Made by a program: the position numbers and the translations under genes. 64,000 nt of DNA, taken from Sphingobacteriales bacterium 44-61. GTDB lineage: Bacteria; Bacteroidota; Bacteroidia; Chitinophagales; Chitinophagaceae. Positions 28,348 through 36,197 of this stretch are shown here, piece after piece. Position 1 is the stretch's first letter; every line of letters begins with the position of its first letter. The DNA lies in NCBI GenBank assembly GCA_001898405.1, contig MKTW01000011.1:502801-566800 (forward strand). The letters are read 5' to 3'. Below the pieces are notes generated by a model. That model was not told the DNA's origin, made no database searches, and was given only the letters and a program-made list of their open reading frames with translations.

Positions 28348-28992
28348 ATGAACACCGAACAACTAGCTGGTTTATTTCCGGGTCTTGAACCTGAACTATA
28401 CGAAGAAATGGAAAAAGCGGGTGTCGTAAAAGAAATACCTGCCGGTAGCGTTGTACTTCGTAAAGGCCAGGTTATCCGTTCAGCAATACTTGTATTGGAA
28501 GGTGTAGTTAAGCTTTACCAGGAAGATGAAGAAGGAGGGGAGTTCTTCATGTATCATATTGAACCTGGACAAGCCTGTGCTGTGTCGATGGTATGCAGTT
28601 ACAGGCAGGAAACAAGCAATGTACTGGCCAGTGCATTAACGGATGCGACCGTTCTGCTTATCCCGCTTTCTTATATGGATAAATGGATGAGCAAATACAA
28701 AAGCTGGCATTATTTCGTGATCAATTCCTACCGTTCGAGATACAACGAACTGCTGAATACAGTCAGCGAGATCGCTTTCAAGAATATGGATGAAAGGCTC
28801 GAGTTTTATCTGAAAAAACAGGTCAGGCAATTAGGAAAACATGTACGCCTGACCCACCAGGATATTGCCACCGATCTCAATTCTTCAAGAGAAGTGATAA
28901 GCCGGTTAATGAAAAAGATGGAAAAGAATGGCTGGATCATTATTCATCGCAATTCCTTTGAATGGATAAAAGACGATCCTTCCGCTAAGTGA
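28348..28992 (+). CDS. Crp/Fnr-family transcriptional regulator
   Basis: 214 aa from ATG at 28348 (MNTEQLAGLFPGL); an in-frame ATG at 28324 lies inside the predicted promoter. Residues about 10-125 form a cNMP-binding-like beta-barrel, and residues about 145-210 a Crp-type winged HTH. The recognition helix reads SSREVISRLMKK; the R-E-x-x-S-R arrangement combines the Crp (Arg/Glu/Arg) and Fnr (Glu/Ser/Arg) base-reading residues, which fits TGA-N-TCA type half-sites. There is no N-terminal Fe-S cysteine cluster as in E. coli FNR. Two cysteines, in QACAVSMVCSY, sit in the sensor domain and could serve redox or persulfide sensing (inference). Downstream genes handle sulfur. Confidence 0.9.
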   Translation: MNTEQLAGLFPGLEPELYEEMEKAGVVKEIPAGSVVLRKGQVIRSAILVLEGVVKLYQEDEEGGEFFMYHIEPGQACAVSMVCSYRQETSNVLASALTDATVLLIPLSYMDKWMSKYKSWHYFVINSYRSRYNELLNTVSEIAFKNMDERLEFYLKKQVRQLGKHVRLTHQDIATDLNSSREVISRLMKKMEKNGWIIIHRNSFEWIKDDPSAK

Positions 28993-29001
28993 TCAAAATC
29001 A
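28990..29001 (+). promoter_or_regulatory. Crp/Fnr-type box before the TauE-like gene
   Basis: TGAT-CAAA-ATCA, extended to a 16-bp palindrome AGTGAT-CAAA-ATCACT at 28988-29003, the best match in the window to a Crp/Fnr site. It overlaps the stop codon of the crp gene and lies 47 bp before the TauE start. The nearest -7-like sequence is TACACTTTG (29016-29024), with a 3-bp instead of 2-bp spacer and a shorter distance (28.5 bp) than at the other boxes. Confidence 0.55.
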
Positions 29002-29047
29002 CTGTCCGGGTCGCATACACTTTGCAACTTGCAGCATAATTTTTATT

Positions 29048-29839
29048 ATGGAAATAATGGGATATGCTGCAAGTTTATTGATAGGGCTCTCGCTGGGGCT
29101 GATCGGTGGTGGCGGTTCAATTCTTACAATGCCGGTGCTGGTTTATCTTTTCCGTATATCTCCTTTGCTGGCTACTTCTTATTCACTGTTTGTAGTGGGG
29201 TCTGTCAGCCTGTTTGGATTTATAGGGCATTATAAACAGAAGCTGGTAGATCTTCGGGTAGGGTTTTTATTTGGTTCATCTTCTATCGCTACAGTTTTTC
29301 TTACCAGGCATTTCCTGATTCCCCGTTTGCCGGCCGTGCTTTTCACGATCGATGGTTTCCAGGTGAGCACCAGTTTGACAACAATGGTCCTGTTCGCATT
29401 ATTAATGATCGCTGCGGCAGCCGCGATGATCTTCAGTAAAAAGCAAACGGCGCCACAGCAGGATGCTGATAAAAGGAACCCGCTATGGCTCGTGGTTTAT
29501 GGAATGGCGGTAGGATTGGTGACAGGTGTATTGGGAGCGGGCGGAGGCTTCCTGCTTATTCCTGCCCTGGTATTTTTTGCCCGCCTGCCGATGAAAATGG
29601 CTGTAGGCACATCGCTCATGATCATCACGCTTAATTCTTTCTTTGGGGTCGTATCTGACCTAGGCTATTTTGAGTTTGACTGGTGGTTATTGATCAGGAT
29701 CATTGCTATCGCTTTTTCCGGCCTGGCTGCCGGTATGTATCTAAGCCGGTTTATTCCCTCATGGAAATTGAAAAAAGGGTTTGGCTGGTTTGTGCTGGCT
29801 ATGGGAATTTATATCCTGTTGGCAGAGCTGACAAAATAG
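29048..29839 (+). CDS. TauE/SafE-family membrane exporter (probable sulfite or sulfur-oxyanion export)
   Basis: 263 aa, about 8 membrane helices in two homologous halves, each beginning with a glycine-rich motif typical of TauE/SafE (SLGLIGGGGSILTMPVLVYLF and VGLVTGVLGAGGGFLLIPAL). This family exports sulfite, sulfoacetate or related anions. It lies between the Crp/Fnr regulator and a CstB-like persulfide dioxygenase that would generate sulfite, so sulfite export is the favoured role. In Staphylococcus cst loci a tauE gene has a similar neighbourhood (established knowledge). Confidence 0.88.
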   Translation: MEIMGYAASLLIGLSLGLIGGGGSILTMPVLVYLFRISPLLATSYSLFVVGSVSLFGFIGHYKQKLVDLRVGFLFGSSSIATVFLTRHFLIPRLPAVLFTIDGFQVSTSLTTMVLFALLMIAAAAAMIFSKKQTAPQQDADKRNPLWLVVYGMAVGLVTGVLGAGGGFLLIPALVFFARLPMKMAVGTSLMIITLNSFFGVVSDLGYFEFDWWLLIRIIAIAFSGLAAGMYLSRFIPSWKLKKGFGWFVLAMGIYILLAELTK

Positions 29840-29850
29840 TGATCTTAAAG

Positions 29851-29893
29851 TGACAAATGTCATAGATGATGCAGATCCGTAAACGGAACTTTG
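29851..29893 (+). promoter_or_regulatory. Crp/Fnr-type box plus -7 element before the persulfide dioxygenase gene
   Basis: Box TGAC-AAAT-GTCA at 29851-29862. A -7-like GAACTTTG (one mismatch to TAnnTTTG) is at 29886-29893, 36.5 bp from the box centre. The gene starts at 29912, 50 bp from the box. Confidence 0.5.
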
Positions 29894-29911
29894 AAGTCTA
29901 AAACAAGTAAT

Positions 29912-31333
29912 ATGAAAATAGAACAGATCTATACCGGATGTTTGGCCCAGGGAGCCTATTATATCGAAAGTGATGGCGAAGCTGCCGTGGTGGACCCTCT
30001 TAGGGAGGTAGCACCTTATATAAAAAAGGCAGAGGATAACGGAGCTAAGATCAAGTACGTACTTGAAACACATTTTCATGCAGACTTTGTATCAGGTCAT
30101 CTTGACCTGGCAAGAAAAACCGGGGCAAAAATTGTGTATGGCCCAATGGCTGAACCTGCTTTTGATTTTTATCCCGCCTGGGACCAGGAGGAGTTGAAAT
30201 TAGGAAAACTCAGGATCCGTGTGATCCATACGCCAGGCCATACCATGGAAAGCACCTGTTATCTTTTGCTGGATGAAAATGGGAAAGAAACGGCACTGTT
30301 CAGCGGTGACACTCTTTTTATCGGAGATGTTGGCCGCCCTGATCTCGCGCAAAAAGTGAATGCTGATCTCACCCAGGATAAGCTGGCAGGTTATCTTTAT
30401 GATTCATTGAGAGAGAAGATCATGCCTCTTCCGGATGATATCATTGTTTATCCTGCACATGGTGCCGGAAGTGCCTGTGGCAAAAACATGAGCCGGGAAA
30501 CTACCGATACTTTGGGGCACCAGAAGCAGGTAAACTATGCATTGCGTCCGGGCCTGGGCCGTGATGAATTTATAAAAGAAGTAACAGAAGGGCTGGTGGC
30601 ACCACCTGCTTACTTTCCTTCCAATGTGCTGATGAATATCCATGGTTATGAAAGTATCGATAAGGTATTGCTTCGCGGGCTTCATGGATTGGACCCAGTT
30701 GCTTTTGAAGCAATGGCAAATGAGCATGATGCCCTGATCCTTGATGTGAGGGCCGCACAGGTATTTGCAAAGGCTTTTATTCCTAATTCCATCAACATTG
30801 GGTTGACAGGTTCTTTTGCTCCATGGGTTGGAACAATGATCACTGATATACGTCAGCCGATATTGCTGGTTGTAGATAAAGGAAGCGAGGAAGAGACCGT
30901 TACCCGTCTTAGTCGTGTAGGGTATGACAATGTATTAGGTTACCTTGAAGGGGGGATTGATGCGTGGCTGCGGGCAGGCAAAGAAGTGGATAGTATAAAA
31001 AGTATCAGTGCCGCAGCATTGGCTGATATCATGCAAGCTGATCCTTCTGTTCAGATCATCGATGTAAGAAAAAGGAGCGAGTATCTGAGTGAACATGTAA
31101 TTGGTGCGGTGAATGCTCCATTGGATTTTATCAATGAAATAATGCCTTCTATTGATAAAAATAAAAAAGCGTATGTTCATTGTGCAGGAGGCTACCGGTC
31201 AATGATCTTTACATCTATTCTCCGTGCACGCGGGTATGAAAACCTGGTGGATGTGCAGGGAGGGTTTAAAGCACTGAAAGAAACAGATCGTTTCCGATTA
31301 ACAGAATATGTTTGCCCAACCACTCTTTTATAA
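29912..31333 (+). CDS. persulfide dioxygenase-rhodanese fusion (CstB-like MBL-fold protein)
   Basis: 473 aa from ATG at 29912 ([18 protein letters not shown]). Residues about 1-245 form a metallo-beta-lactamase domain of the ETHE1 type: [11 protein letters not shown] (His54, His56, Asp58), [12 protein letters not shown] and [17 protein letters not shown] supply the mononuclear iron ligands. The usual HxHxDH has Phe at the last position. Two rhodanese domains follow. The first (about 265-355, [15 protein letters not shown]) has [10 protein letters not shown] where the active-site Cys loop should be, so it lacks the cysteine. The second (about 370-468) has the intact [10 protein letters not shown] loop. 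MBL plus pseudo-rhodanese plus rhodanese is the order in Staphylococcus CstB, which oxidises persulfides and yields sulfite/thiosulfate. A cytoplasmic persulfide-detoxification role is inferred. Confidence 0.88.
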   Translation: MKIEQIYTGCLAQGAYYIESDGEAAVVDPLREVAPYIKKAEDNGAKIKYVLETHFHADFVSGHLDLARKTGAKIVYGPMAEPAFDFYPAWDQEELKLGKLRIRVIHTPGHTMESTCYLLLDENGKETALFSGDTLFIGDVGRPDLAQKVNADLTQDKLAGYLYDSLREKIMPLPDDIIVYPAHGAGSACGKNMSRETTDTLGHQKQVNYALRPGLGRDEFIKEVTEGLVAPPAYFPSNVLMNIHGYESIDKVLLRGLHGLDPVAFEAMANEHDALILDVRAAQVFAKAFIPNSINIGLTGSFAPWVGTMITDIRQPILLVVDKGSEEETVTRLSRVGYDNVLGYLEGGIDAWLRAGKEVDSIKSISAAALADIMQADPSVQIIDVRKRSEYLSEHVIGAVNAPLDFINEIMPSIDKNKKAYVHCAGGYRSMIFTSILRARGYENLVDVQGGFKALKETDRFRLTEYVCPTTLL

Positions 31334-31341
31334 ATTCAATT

Positions 31342-31905
31342 ATGATAGATTTTTTGAAGCACCCATGGCCCTGGTACATTGCAGGGCCACTTATTGGTTT
31401 AACCGTTCCGCTATTGCTGCTATTGGGCAATAAGCATTTTGGTATTTCCGCTAACCTGCGGCATGTTTGTGCCGCTTGTTTTCCCGCAGGCATTTCTTTT
31501 TTTCAATACGACTGGAAAAAGGAAGCCTGGAACCTTTTCTTCATTGGAGGCATATTCCTGGGTGCTATGCTCGCATCCAAATGGCTGGCCAATCCGGCCC
31601 CTGTGATCGTTGATCCGGGGCTGACCGGTGAACTTGCTGGTTATGGTATCTCCACAAAAGGTGGGTTGCTGCCGGCTGATCTATTCTCCTGGAGCAGTCT
31701 GTTCAGCTTACGCGGACTCATCCTGCTGATAGGAGGTGGTTTCCTGGTAGGTTTTGGGACCCGCTATGCAGGTGGCTGCACTTCCGGCCATGCTATTATG
31801 GGGCTTAGCACTTTGCAATGGCCTTCACTGGTAGCGACCATTATGTTCATGATCGGCGGTTTCTTAACAGCCAATTTCATTCTTCCTCTCATTTTACAGT
31901 TATAA
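31342..31905 (+). CDS. YeeE/YedE-type sulfur transporter, first half
   Basis: 187 aa from ATG at 31342 ([19 protein letters not shown]), 8 bp after the previous stop; the longer frame overlaps the dioxygenase gene. It has about 4-5 membrane helices and the sulfur-transport motif [24 protein letters not shown], whose Cys is characteristic of the YeeE/YedE (DUF395) family. Full-length YeeE/TsuA moves thiosulfate and uses conserved cysteines. This is a half-size form paired with the next gene. The N-terminal part also has HVCAACF cysteines. Thiosulfate or polysulfide transport is the expected role. Confidence 0.85.
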   Translation: MIDFLKHPWPWYIAGPLIGLTVPLLLLLGNKHFGISANLRHVCAACFPAGISFFQYDWKKEAWNLFFIGGIFLGAMLASKWLANPAPVIVDPGLTGELAGYGISTKGGLLPADLFSWSSLFSLRGLILLIGGGFLVGFGTRYAGGCTSGHAIMGLSTLQWPSLVATIMFMIGGFLTANFILPLILQL

Positions 31906-31914
31906 TCATTTAGC

Positions 31915-32451
31915 ATGAGTTCGTCCTTAATTAAAAATAAACCACAGGTAACAGGATCTTCTGCAAACGAATCACTCGATTTTGAAGTGCGCTCATTGGA
32001 TACGATCTGTGTGAATGAATCAAAGCAGTACCATCCCTGGTGGCATAACCTGAAATATCTTGCTGCAGGTATGCTGTTGGGTATAATCTTTATAAAAGCA
32101 GAGATCGTTTCATGGTACCGTATCCAGGAAATGTTCCGGTTGCAAAGTTTCCACATGTACGGGGTGATCGGTTCTGCTGTTATTACCGGCGTTGTTTCTG
32201 TATGGCTGATCAAACGTTTCCGTATCAGAACGATCTATGGTGAGCCGATCGTTTTCCACCCCAAGAAATTCAATAAAGGGCAGATATACGGAGGATTGTT
32301 ATTTGGAGCAGGCTGGGCATTGACCGGAGCCTGCCCCGGGCCTTTGTTTGCCCAGATAGGTACAGGTGCCACCGTTGTTGCAATAGTCGTATTAAGTGCT
32401 GTTGCCGGCACCTGGACCTACGGATTCTTAAGGGAACGGCTTCCGCATTGA
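31915..32451 (+). CDS. YeeE/YedE-type sulfur transporter, second half
   Basis: 178 aa starting 9 bp after the first half. A polar N-terminus of about 45 residues precedes about 4 membrane helices. The motif AGWALTGACPGPLFAQIGTGATVV carries the second conserved Cys of the YeeE/YedE family. Split pairs of this kind are common in bacteria and probably form one transporter. The gene converges with the alcohol dehydrogenase, with only 4 bp between stop codons, so no terminator fits there. Confidence 0.85.
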   Translation: MSSSLIKNKPQVTGSSANESLDFEVRSLDTICVNESKQYHPWWHNLKYLAAGMLLGIIFIKAEIVSWYRIQEMFRLQSFHMYGVIGSAVITGVVSVWLIKRFRIRTIYGEPIVFHPKKFNKGQIYGGLLFGAGWALTGACPGPLFAQIGTGATVVAIVVLSAVAGTWTYGFLRERLPH

Positions 32452-32455
32452 TTGA

Positions 32456-33496
32456 TCATTCATTGCTCATGATCACTTTGAGCGATTTACTTTCTGCTGC
32501 ATGAGAGAAAGTATCATACGCTGCCATGATCTCGGATAATTTGAAGCGGTGTGTGATCAATTGCTCCGGTTTGAGCTTTGCTGACTGCACGGTTTTCAGT
32601 AGCATGGATGTAGTTACAGTGTCTACCAGTCTGGTAGTGATGGTAATGTTTTTGGACCATAGCGTTTCAAGATGGATTTCTGCGCTTTTGCCATGAACGC
32701 CAACGTTCGCGATCCTTCCTCCCGGAGCAATAATCTCCTGGCAAAGCCCGAACGTAGCTGGTATGCCAACGGCTTCAATAGCAACATCCACACCCACACC
32801 GTTGGTAAGTTGATTGATACTGTTTGTTGCGTTTGAACTGGCATTATTGATCAGATGGGTGGCTCCGAATTTTTTGGCAACTGCTAACCGGCTTTCATCA
32901 GGATCGATCATAATAATATTGGCCGGTGAATAAAACTGTGCGGTAAGCAATGCTGCAAGGCCAACCGGGCCGGCACCTACTATGGCAATGGTATCACCCG
33001 GCTTGACCTGGCCGTTCAATACACCACATTCAAAACCTGTTGGAAGAATATCGCTCAGCATTACCAATGCTTCTTCATCCATACCCTGAGGAACCAGGTA
33101 CAGGCTGGTATCTGCATGCGGGATGCGTACGTATTCTGCCTGTGTGCCATCTATCATATTACCCAGTATCCATCCTCCATCTTCACAATGTGAATACATA
33201 CCTTTTCTGCAGTAAACACATTTTCCGCAAGAAGTGATGCAGGAGATCAATACATGATCCCCTTTTTTAAAATTGCTTACAGAGGTGCCTGTTTCTTCGA
33301 TGATCCCAACCCCTTCGTGGCCAAGGATACGTCCATCAGTAACTGTAGCAACATCACCTTTCAATATATGAAGATCGGTTCCACAGATAGTGGTCTTGTA
33401 TATTTTTACGATCGCATCGGTTGGATGTTGCAAAACTGGTTTGGGTTTTTCCTCCCATGATTTCTGGCCGGGGCCATGATATACGAGCGCTTTCAT
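32456..33496 (-). CDS. zinc-dependent alcohol dehydrogenase (MDR family)
   Basis: 346 aa. Catalytic zinc site: TICGTDLHILKGD and GHEGVGIIEE. Structural zinc site: four Cys in CGKCVYCRKGMYSHC. The Rossmann segment AIVGAGPVGLAALL and the Asp in MIDPDESRL suggest NAD(H). It is close to the class of MDR dehydrogenases acting on ethanol or other short alcohols, but the substrate cannot be fixed. It stands alone, convergent with the YeeE pair. A Crp/Fnr-type box and a perfect -7 element lie upstream, so it is probably induced with the cbb3 oxidase, for example as a redox outlet under low oxygen (inference). Confidence 0.88.
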   Translation of the reverse strand: MKALVYHGPGQKSWEEKPKPVLQHPTDAIVKIYKTTICGTDLHILKGDVATVTDGRILGHEGVGIIEETGTSVSNFKKGDHVLISCITSCGKCVYCRKGMYSHCEDGGWILGNMIDGTQAEYVRIPHADTSLYLVPQGMDEEALVMLSDILPTGFECGVLNGQVKPGDTIAIVGAGPVGLAALLTAQFYSPANIIMIDPDESRLAVAKKFGATHLINNASSNATNSINQLTNGVGVDVAIEAVGIPATFGLCQEIIAPGGRIANVGVHGKSAEIHLETLWSKNITITTRLVDTVTTSMLLKTVQSAKLKPEQLITHRFKLSEIMAAYDTFSHAAESKSLKVIMSNE

Positions 33497-33513
33497 GTTT
33501 TATAGTTTTAAAA

Positions 33514-33578
33514 CAAATATAGAAACTGCAGAAGGGGAATAGGGTGATGCAGGTTTTTCACCGGAGTGATTTACGTCA
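33514..33578 (-). promoter_or_regulatory. promoter of the alcohol dehydrogenase gene with Crp/Fnr-type box
   Basis: On the minus strand: box TGAC-GTAA-ATCA (33567-33578) and perfect -7 element TATATTTG (33514-33521). Centre-to-element distance is 58.5 bp, identical to the ccoS promoter and suitable for class I (about -62) activation. Confidence 0.55.
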
Positions 33579-33593
33579 TAAAGAGGGGCATTC

Positions 33594-34304
33594 TTAATGA
33601 CAAGATATTTTTTCAATATCATTTTGGGTCAATTCCGGGCTCAGGTAGGGGATTCCCAGGTTGAGCCCGCGGATGATCAGCAATAGCCCCATGCCTGCAA
33701 TAATATAAGGAGTCAATCTGCTTAGCCATTTTCTTCCCTGCCATCCAAACCTGCGGACTGCATAGGCTGCGAACATCATTGCGGGCAATGTGCCTGCACC
33801 AAACAGCAGCATAAACGAAACTGAATCAGTAACATTCCCCAATGAAATGGCCGCTATGGCTGCTATGTATACCATACCGCAGGGAAGCAATCCATTTGCC
33901 ATACCGAGCAGGAAGGCGCCTCCCGGGCGGCGGGCAGTTTTCAGCAAACGGAATATTAATGAACTGATGAACTGATAAAAGCCTTTCATAAATGAAAAGG
34001 GCTTTGCACTTCTCCCGGCAAAATAACCGAGGGCTGCAATGAGCACTACCAGTCCAGCTACAATTGAAACAGATTGCTGGTAACCGGCCGATAAAATACC
34101 TGTTCCTGCAAGGCCGACCAAAGCGCCGATCAAACCATAGGTACTGATCCTTCCGGCCTGGTAGGAGAGAAGGATGAATGCTTTGTTTTTGGGATCAACG
34201 CCACCGACAGGAATGGCCAGGCTTAAAGGTCCGCACATGCCAATGCAATGCAGGCTTCCTGCAAGCCCTAATAAAAAGCCAGGTATAATGGCTTCTGCAC
34301 TCAT
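33594..34304 (-). CDS. UreH/TauE-like membrane protein of cbb3 oxidase loci
   Basis: 236 aa, about 6-7 membrane helices. The first helix carries LHCIGMCGPLSLAIPVG (CxxxC) and a central helix NGLLPCGMVYIAAIA; both motifs resemble the Cys-containing helices of CcdA/DsbD and the copper-linked SafE subfamily found at the end of cco operons. A role in copper delivery or haem/copper-site maturation of the oxidase is the best guess; sulfite export is less likely here. It overlaps fixH/ccoH by four bases (ATGA), so it is translationally coupled and belongs to the cco operon. Confidence 0.8.
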   Translation of the reverse strand: MSAEAIIPGFLLGLAGSLHCIGMCGPLSLAIPVGGVDPKNKAFILLSYQAGRISTYGLIGALVGLAGTGILSAGYQQSVSIVAGLVVLIAALGYFAGRSAKPFSFMKGFYQFISSLIFRLLKTARRPGGAFLLGMANGLLPCGMVYIAAIAAISLGNVTDSVSFMLLFGAGTLPAMMFAAYAVRRFGWQGRKWLSRLTPYIIAGMGLLLIIRGLNLGIPYLSPELTQNDIEKISCH

Positions 34305-34738
34305 TTTATGTAAATGGGTATTTCTGCATAATATTTTTCAGCGCCATCTTCCCAATTGATCTTGGCAGTGTAACTGCCGGGCAGCAATAAACTGTCTGCG
34401 AAATGCTGCACTGCATTTTCATTTACCTGTAAAGACAGTTTCCGGTCCTGTGCTGAATTGTAAGCGCAATAGAACCAAATATCCCCTTTTAATTCCCTGG
34501 ATCTCATTTCCTCAGGCAATTGCATTTCCAGGCCACTGTCTGTTTGCTTCCATTGCACCTGTGTCTGCAGGGTCTGTGTACGTTTTGTAGCATCGATCAC
34601 CTGCTGGTAGCCCAGTTCTGTTTTATAGTAATCCTTTTCCACCAGCTCAAATTCTGTGTGCATCGACCGGTAAACAAGGTAAGTCATACCTGTGCCGAAG
34701 ACCAGAAACGTAATGAGCAATTTATTTCCCCAGTTCAT
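34301..34738 (-). CDS. ccoH: FixH/CcoH family cbb3 oxidase assembly protein
   Basis: 145 aa: one N-terminal membrane helix (GNKLLITFLVFGTGMTYLVYRS) followed by a periplasmic FixH domain (QVQWKQTDSGLEMQLPEEM, PGSYTAKINWEDGAEKYYAEIPIYI). FixH/CcoH is needed for stable assembly of the cbb3 oxidase. It starts 17 bp after ccoG and shares ATGA with the downstream membrane protein gene. Confidence 0.87.
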   Translation of the reverse strand: MNWGNKLLITFLVFGTGMTYLVYRSMHTEFELVEKDYYKTELGYQQVIDATKRTQTLQTQVQWKQTDSGLEMQLPEEMRSRELKGDIWFYCAYNSAQDRKLSLQVNENAVQHFADSLLLPGSYTAKINWEDGAEKYYAEIPIYIK

Positions 34739-34755
34739 GTTGTTGAATTTTTGTT

Positions 34756-36180
34756 TTATATCCTGGTAAATGGTCCCATGAAATTGGTAGATAAAACAGT
34801 GATCAGTTTATCACCTTCGTAGAGGCCGATCTCCAATGATAATTTTCGTTTGCTTATATAGCTTCTTGGAAGCACGATGAAGAAGGAACTTTTGCCAAGG
34901 TCTTCTTTTTTCACCAGCACACTTCTTCCTTCTGCTTCCACGATGCGGCCTGGTGCCGACATCAACCGGAGCGTGAGCGGAATGTCCTTCAGCGTTTTAT
35001 TCACCACTTTAATGGTGTATAAATTAGAGAGGCTGTCGGTGCCACGTTCCTGGTAAAGTTGTCCCTGGGCCCGAACGATGGTGCCATCTACATCTTTCCG
35101 GCTGAGCAATAAAATCGTGAGCAAGCCTGCCAGTAGAAAAAGCAGGAAGGTGTAGAATTTCATCCGTCCTGTATACCTGATCTTTTCACCTTTAGCAATG
35201 CCATTTTCTGAAGCATAGCTGATAAGACCACGGGGTTTGTTGATGGCATCCATCATCCTGTCGCAGGCATCAATGCAAGCAGTACAACCTACACATTCCA
35301 TTTGAATTCCGTTCCGGATATCTATGCCGGTAGGGCATACTTTCACGCATTGAAAACAATCAATACAATCGCCGGCAGTAGCGGGTGTCGCATTCTTTTT
35401 GAACTTCCCTCTTGGTTCCCCTCTCTTGTAGTTGTAGGCTACCACCATGGAGTTCTTGTCGAGCAATACGCTTTGCAGGCGGCCATAAGGACATACCACC
35501 GTACAGGCCTGTTCGCGGAACCAGGCATAAACGGCATAGAATACACTGGAGAAAATAACAATAGCAAAGAAGCCGCCAATATGCTGACTGATAGGCTCGC
35601 GGATGATCTTCAGCAATTCATCCATGCCGATGATATAGGACAGGAAAAAATTGGCGATAATAAAAGCAATCAGGAAAAAAACAACATGCTTCAATATTTT
35701 CCGCCTCCATTTGCTGCCTGTCCAGCTCGCCTGGTTCAACATTTTTTGACGGGCTGCATCTCCTTCGATCCAGTATTCGATTTTGCGGAACAGCATTTCC
35801 ATGAATATCGTTTGAGGGCAAACCCATCCGCAAAATAAACGGCCGAATGCGGCGGTGAACAAAACGATGAATATGATAAAAGCTACCATGGCCAGGCCAA
35901 AAATGAAAAAGTCCTGTGGCCAGAAGATCTTTCCGAAAATGATAAACTTCGCTTCAGGGATATTGAAAAGAAATAATGGCCTTCCATTTACTTTTATAAA
36001 TGGGAGGGTCAGGAACAGGGCAAAGAAGAACAGGCTGACGATGGTGCGGGCCCGGTAATAGCGGCCTGAAGGCTTTTGGGCATATACCCATTTTCTTTTA
36101 CCCTGCGCATCAATAGTGCTCAGCCTGTCGCGGAACGAGTCGGTCGGCTCTGTATTTTTTTTATGAATATTTTCTTCCAT
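34756..36180 (-). CDS. ccoG: cytochrome c oxidase accessory protein CcoG (FixG/RdxA)
   Basis: 474 aa. Five or so membrane helices carry polyferredoxin-type motifs: FCGWVCPQTIFMEMLFRKIEYWIEG and ACTVVCPYGRLQSVLLDKNS. The cytoplasmic part has two [4Fe-4S] motifs, CIDCFQCVKVCPTG and CVGCTACIDACDRM. The C-terminal about 110 residues form the Ig-like FixG domain (NLYTIKVVNKTLKDIPLTL). CcoG is reported to reduce Cu(II) for cbb3 assembly (established knowledge). It lies 17 bp after ccoP and 17 bp before ccoH. Confidence 0.94.
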   Translation of the reverse strand: MEENIHKKNTEPTDSFRDRLSTIDAQGKRKWVYAQKPSGRYYRARTIVSLFFFALFLTLPFIKVNGRPLFLFNIPEAKFIIFGKIFWPQDFFIFGLAMVAFIIFIVLFTAAFGRLFCGWVCPQTIFMEMLFRKIEYWIEGDAARQKMLNQASWTGSKWRRKILKHVVFFLIAFIIANFFLSYIIGMDELLKIIREPISQHIGGFFAIVIFSSVFYAVYAWFREQACTVVCPYGRLQSVLLDKNSMVVAYNYKRGEPRGKFKKNATPATAGDCIDCFQCVKVCPTGIDIRNGIQMECVGCTACIDACDRMMDAINKPRGLISYASENGIAKGEKIRYTGRMKFYTFLLFLLAGLLTILLLSRKDVDGTIVRAQGQLYQERGTDSLSNLYTIKVVNKTLKDIPLTLRLMSAPGRIVEAEGRSVLVKKEDLGKSSFFIVLPRSYISKRKLSLEIGLYEGDKLITVLSTNFMGPFTRI

Positions 36181-36197
36181 GATCGGGTAGCGGATGT

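Noticed and set aside
33594-34304. Sulfite exporter role for the last cco-operon gene
   Set aside because: CxxxC motif, translational coupling to ccoH and the operon favour metal or maturation function; the true TauE-like exporter is at 29048.
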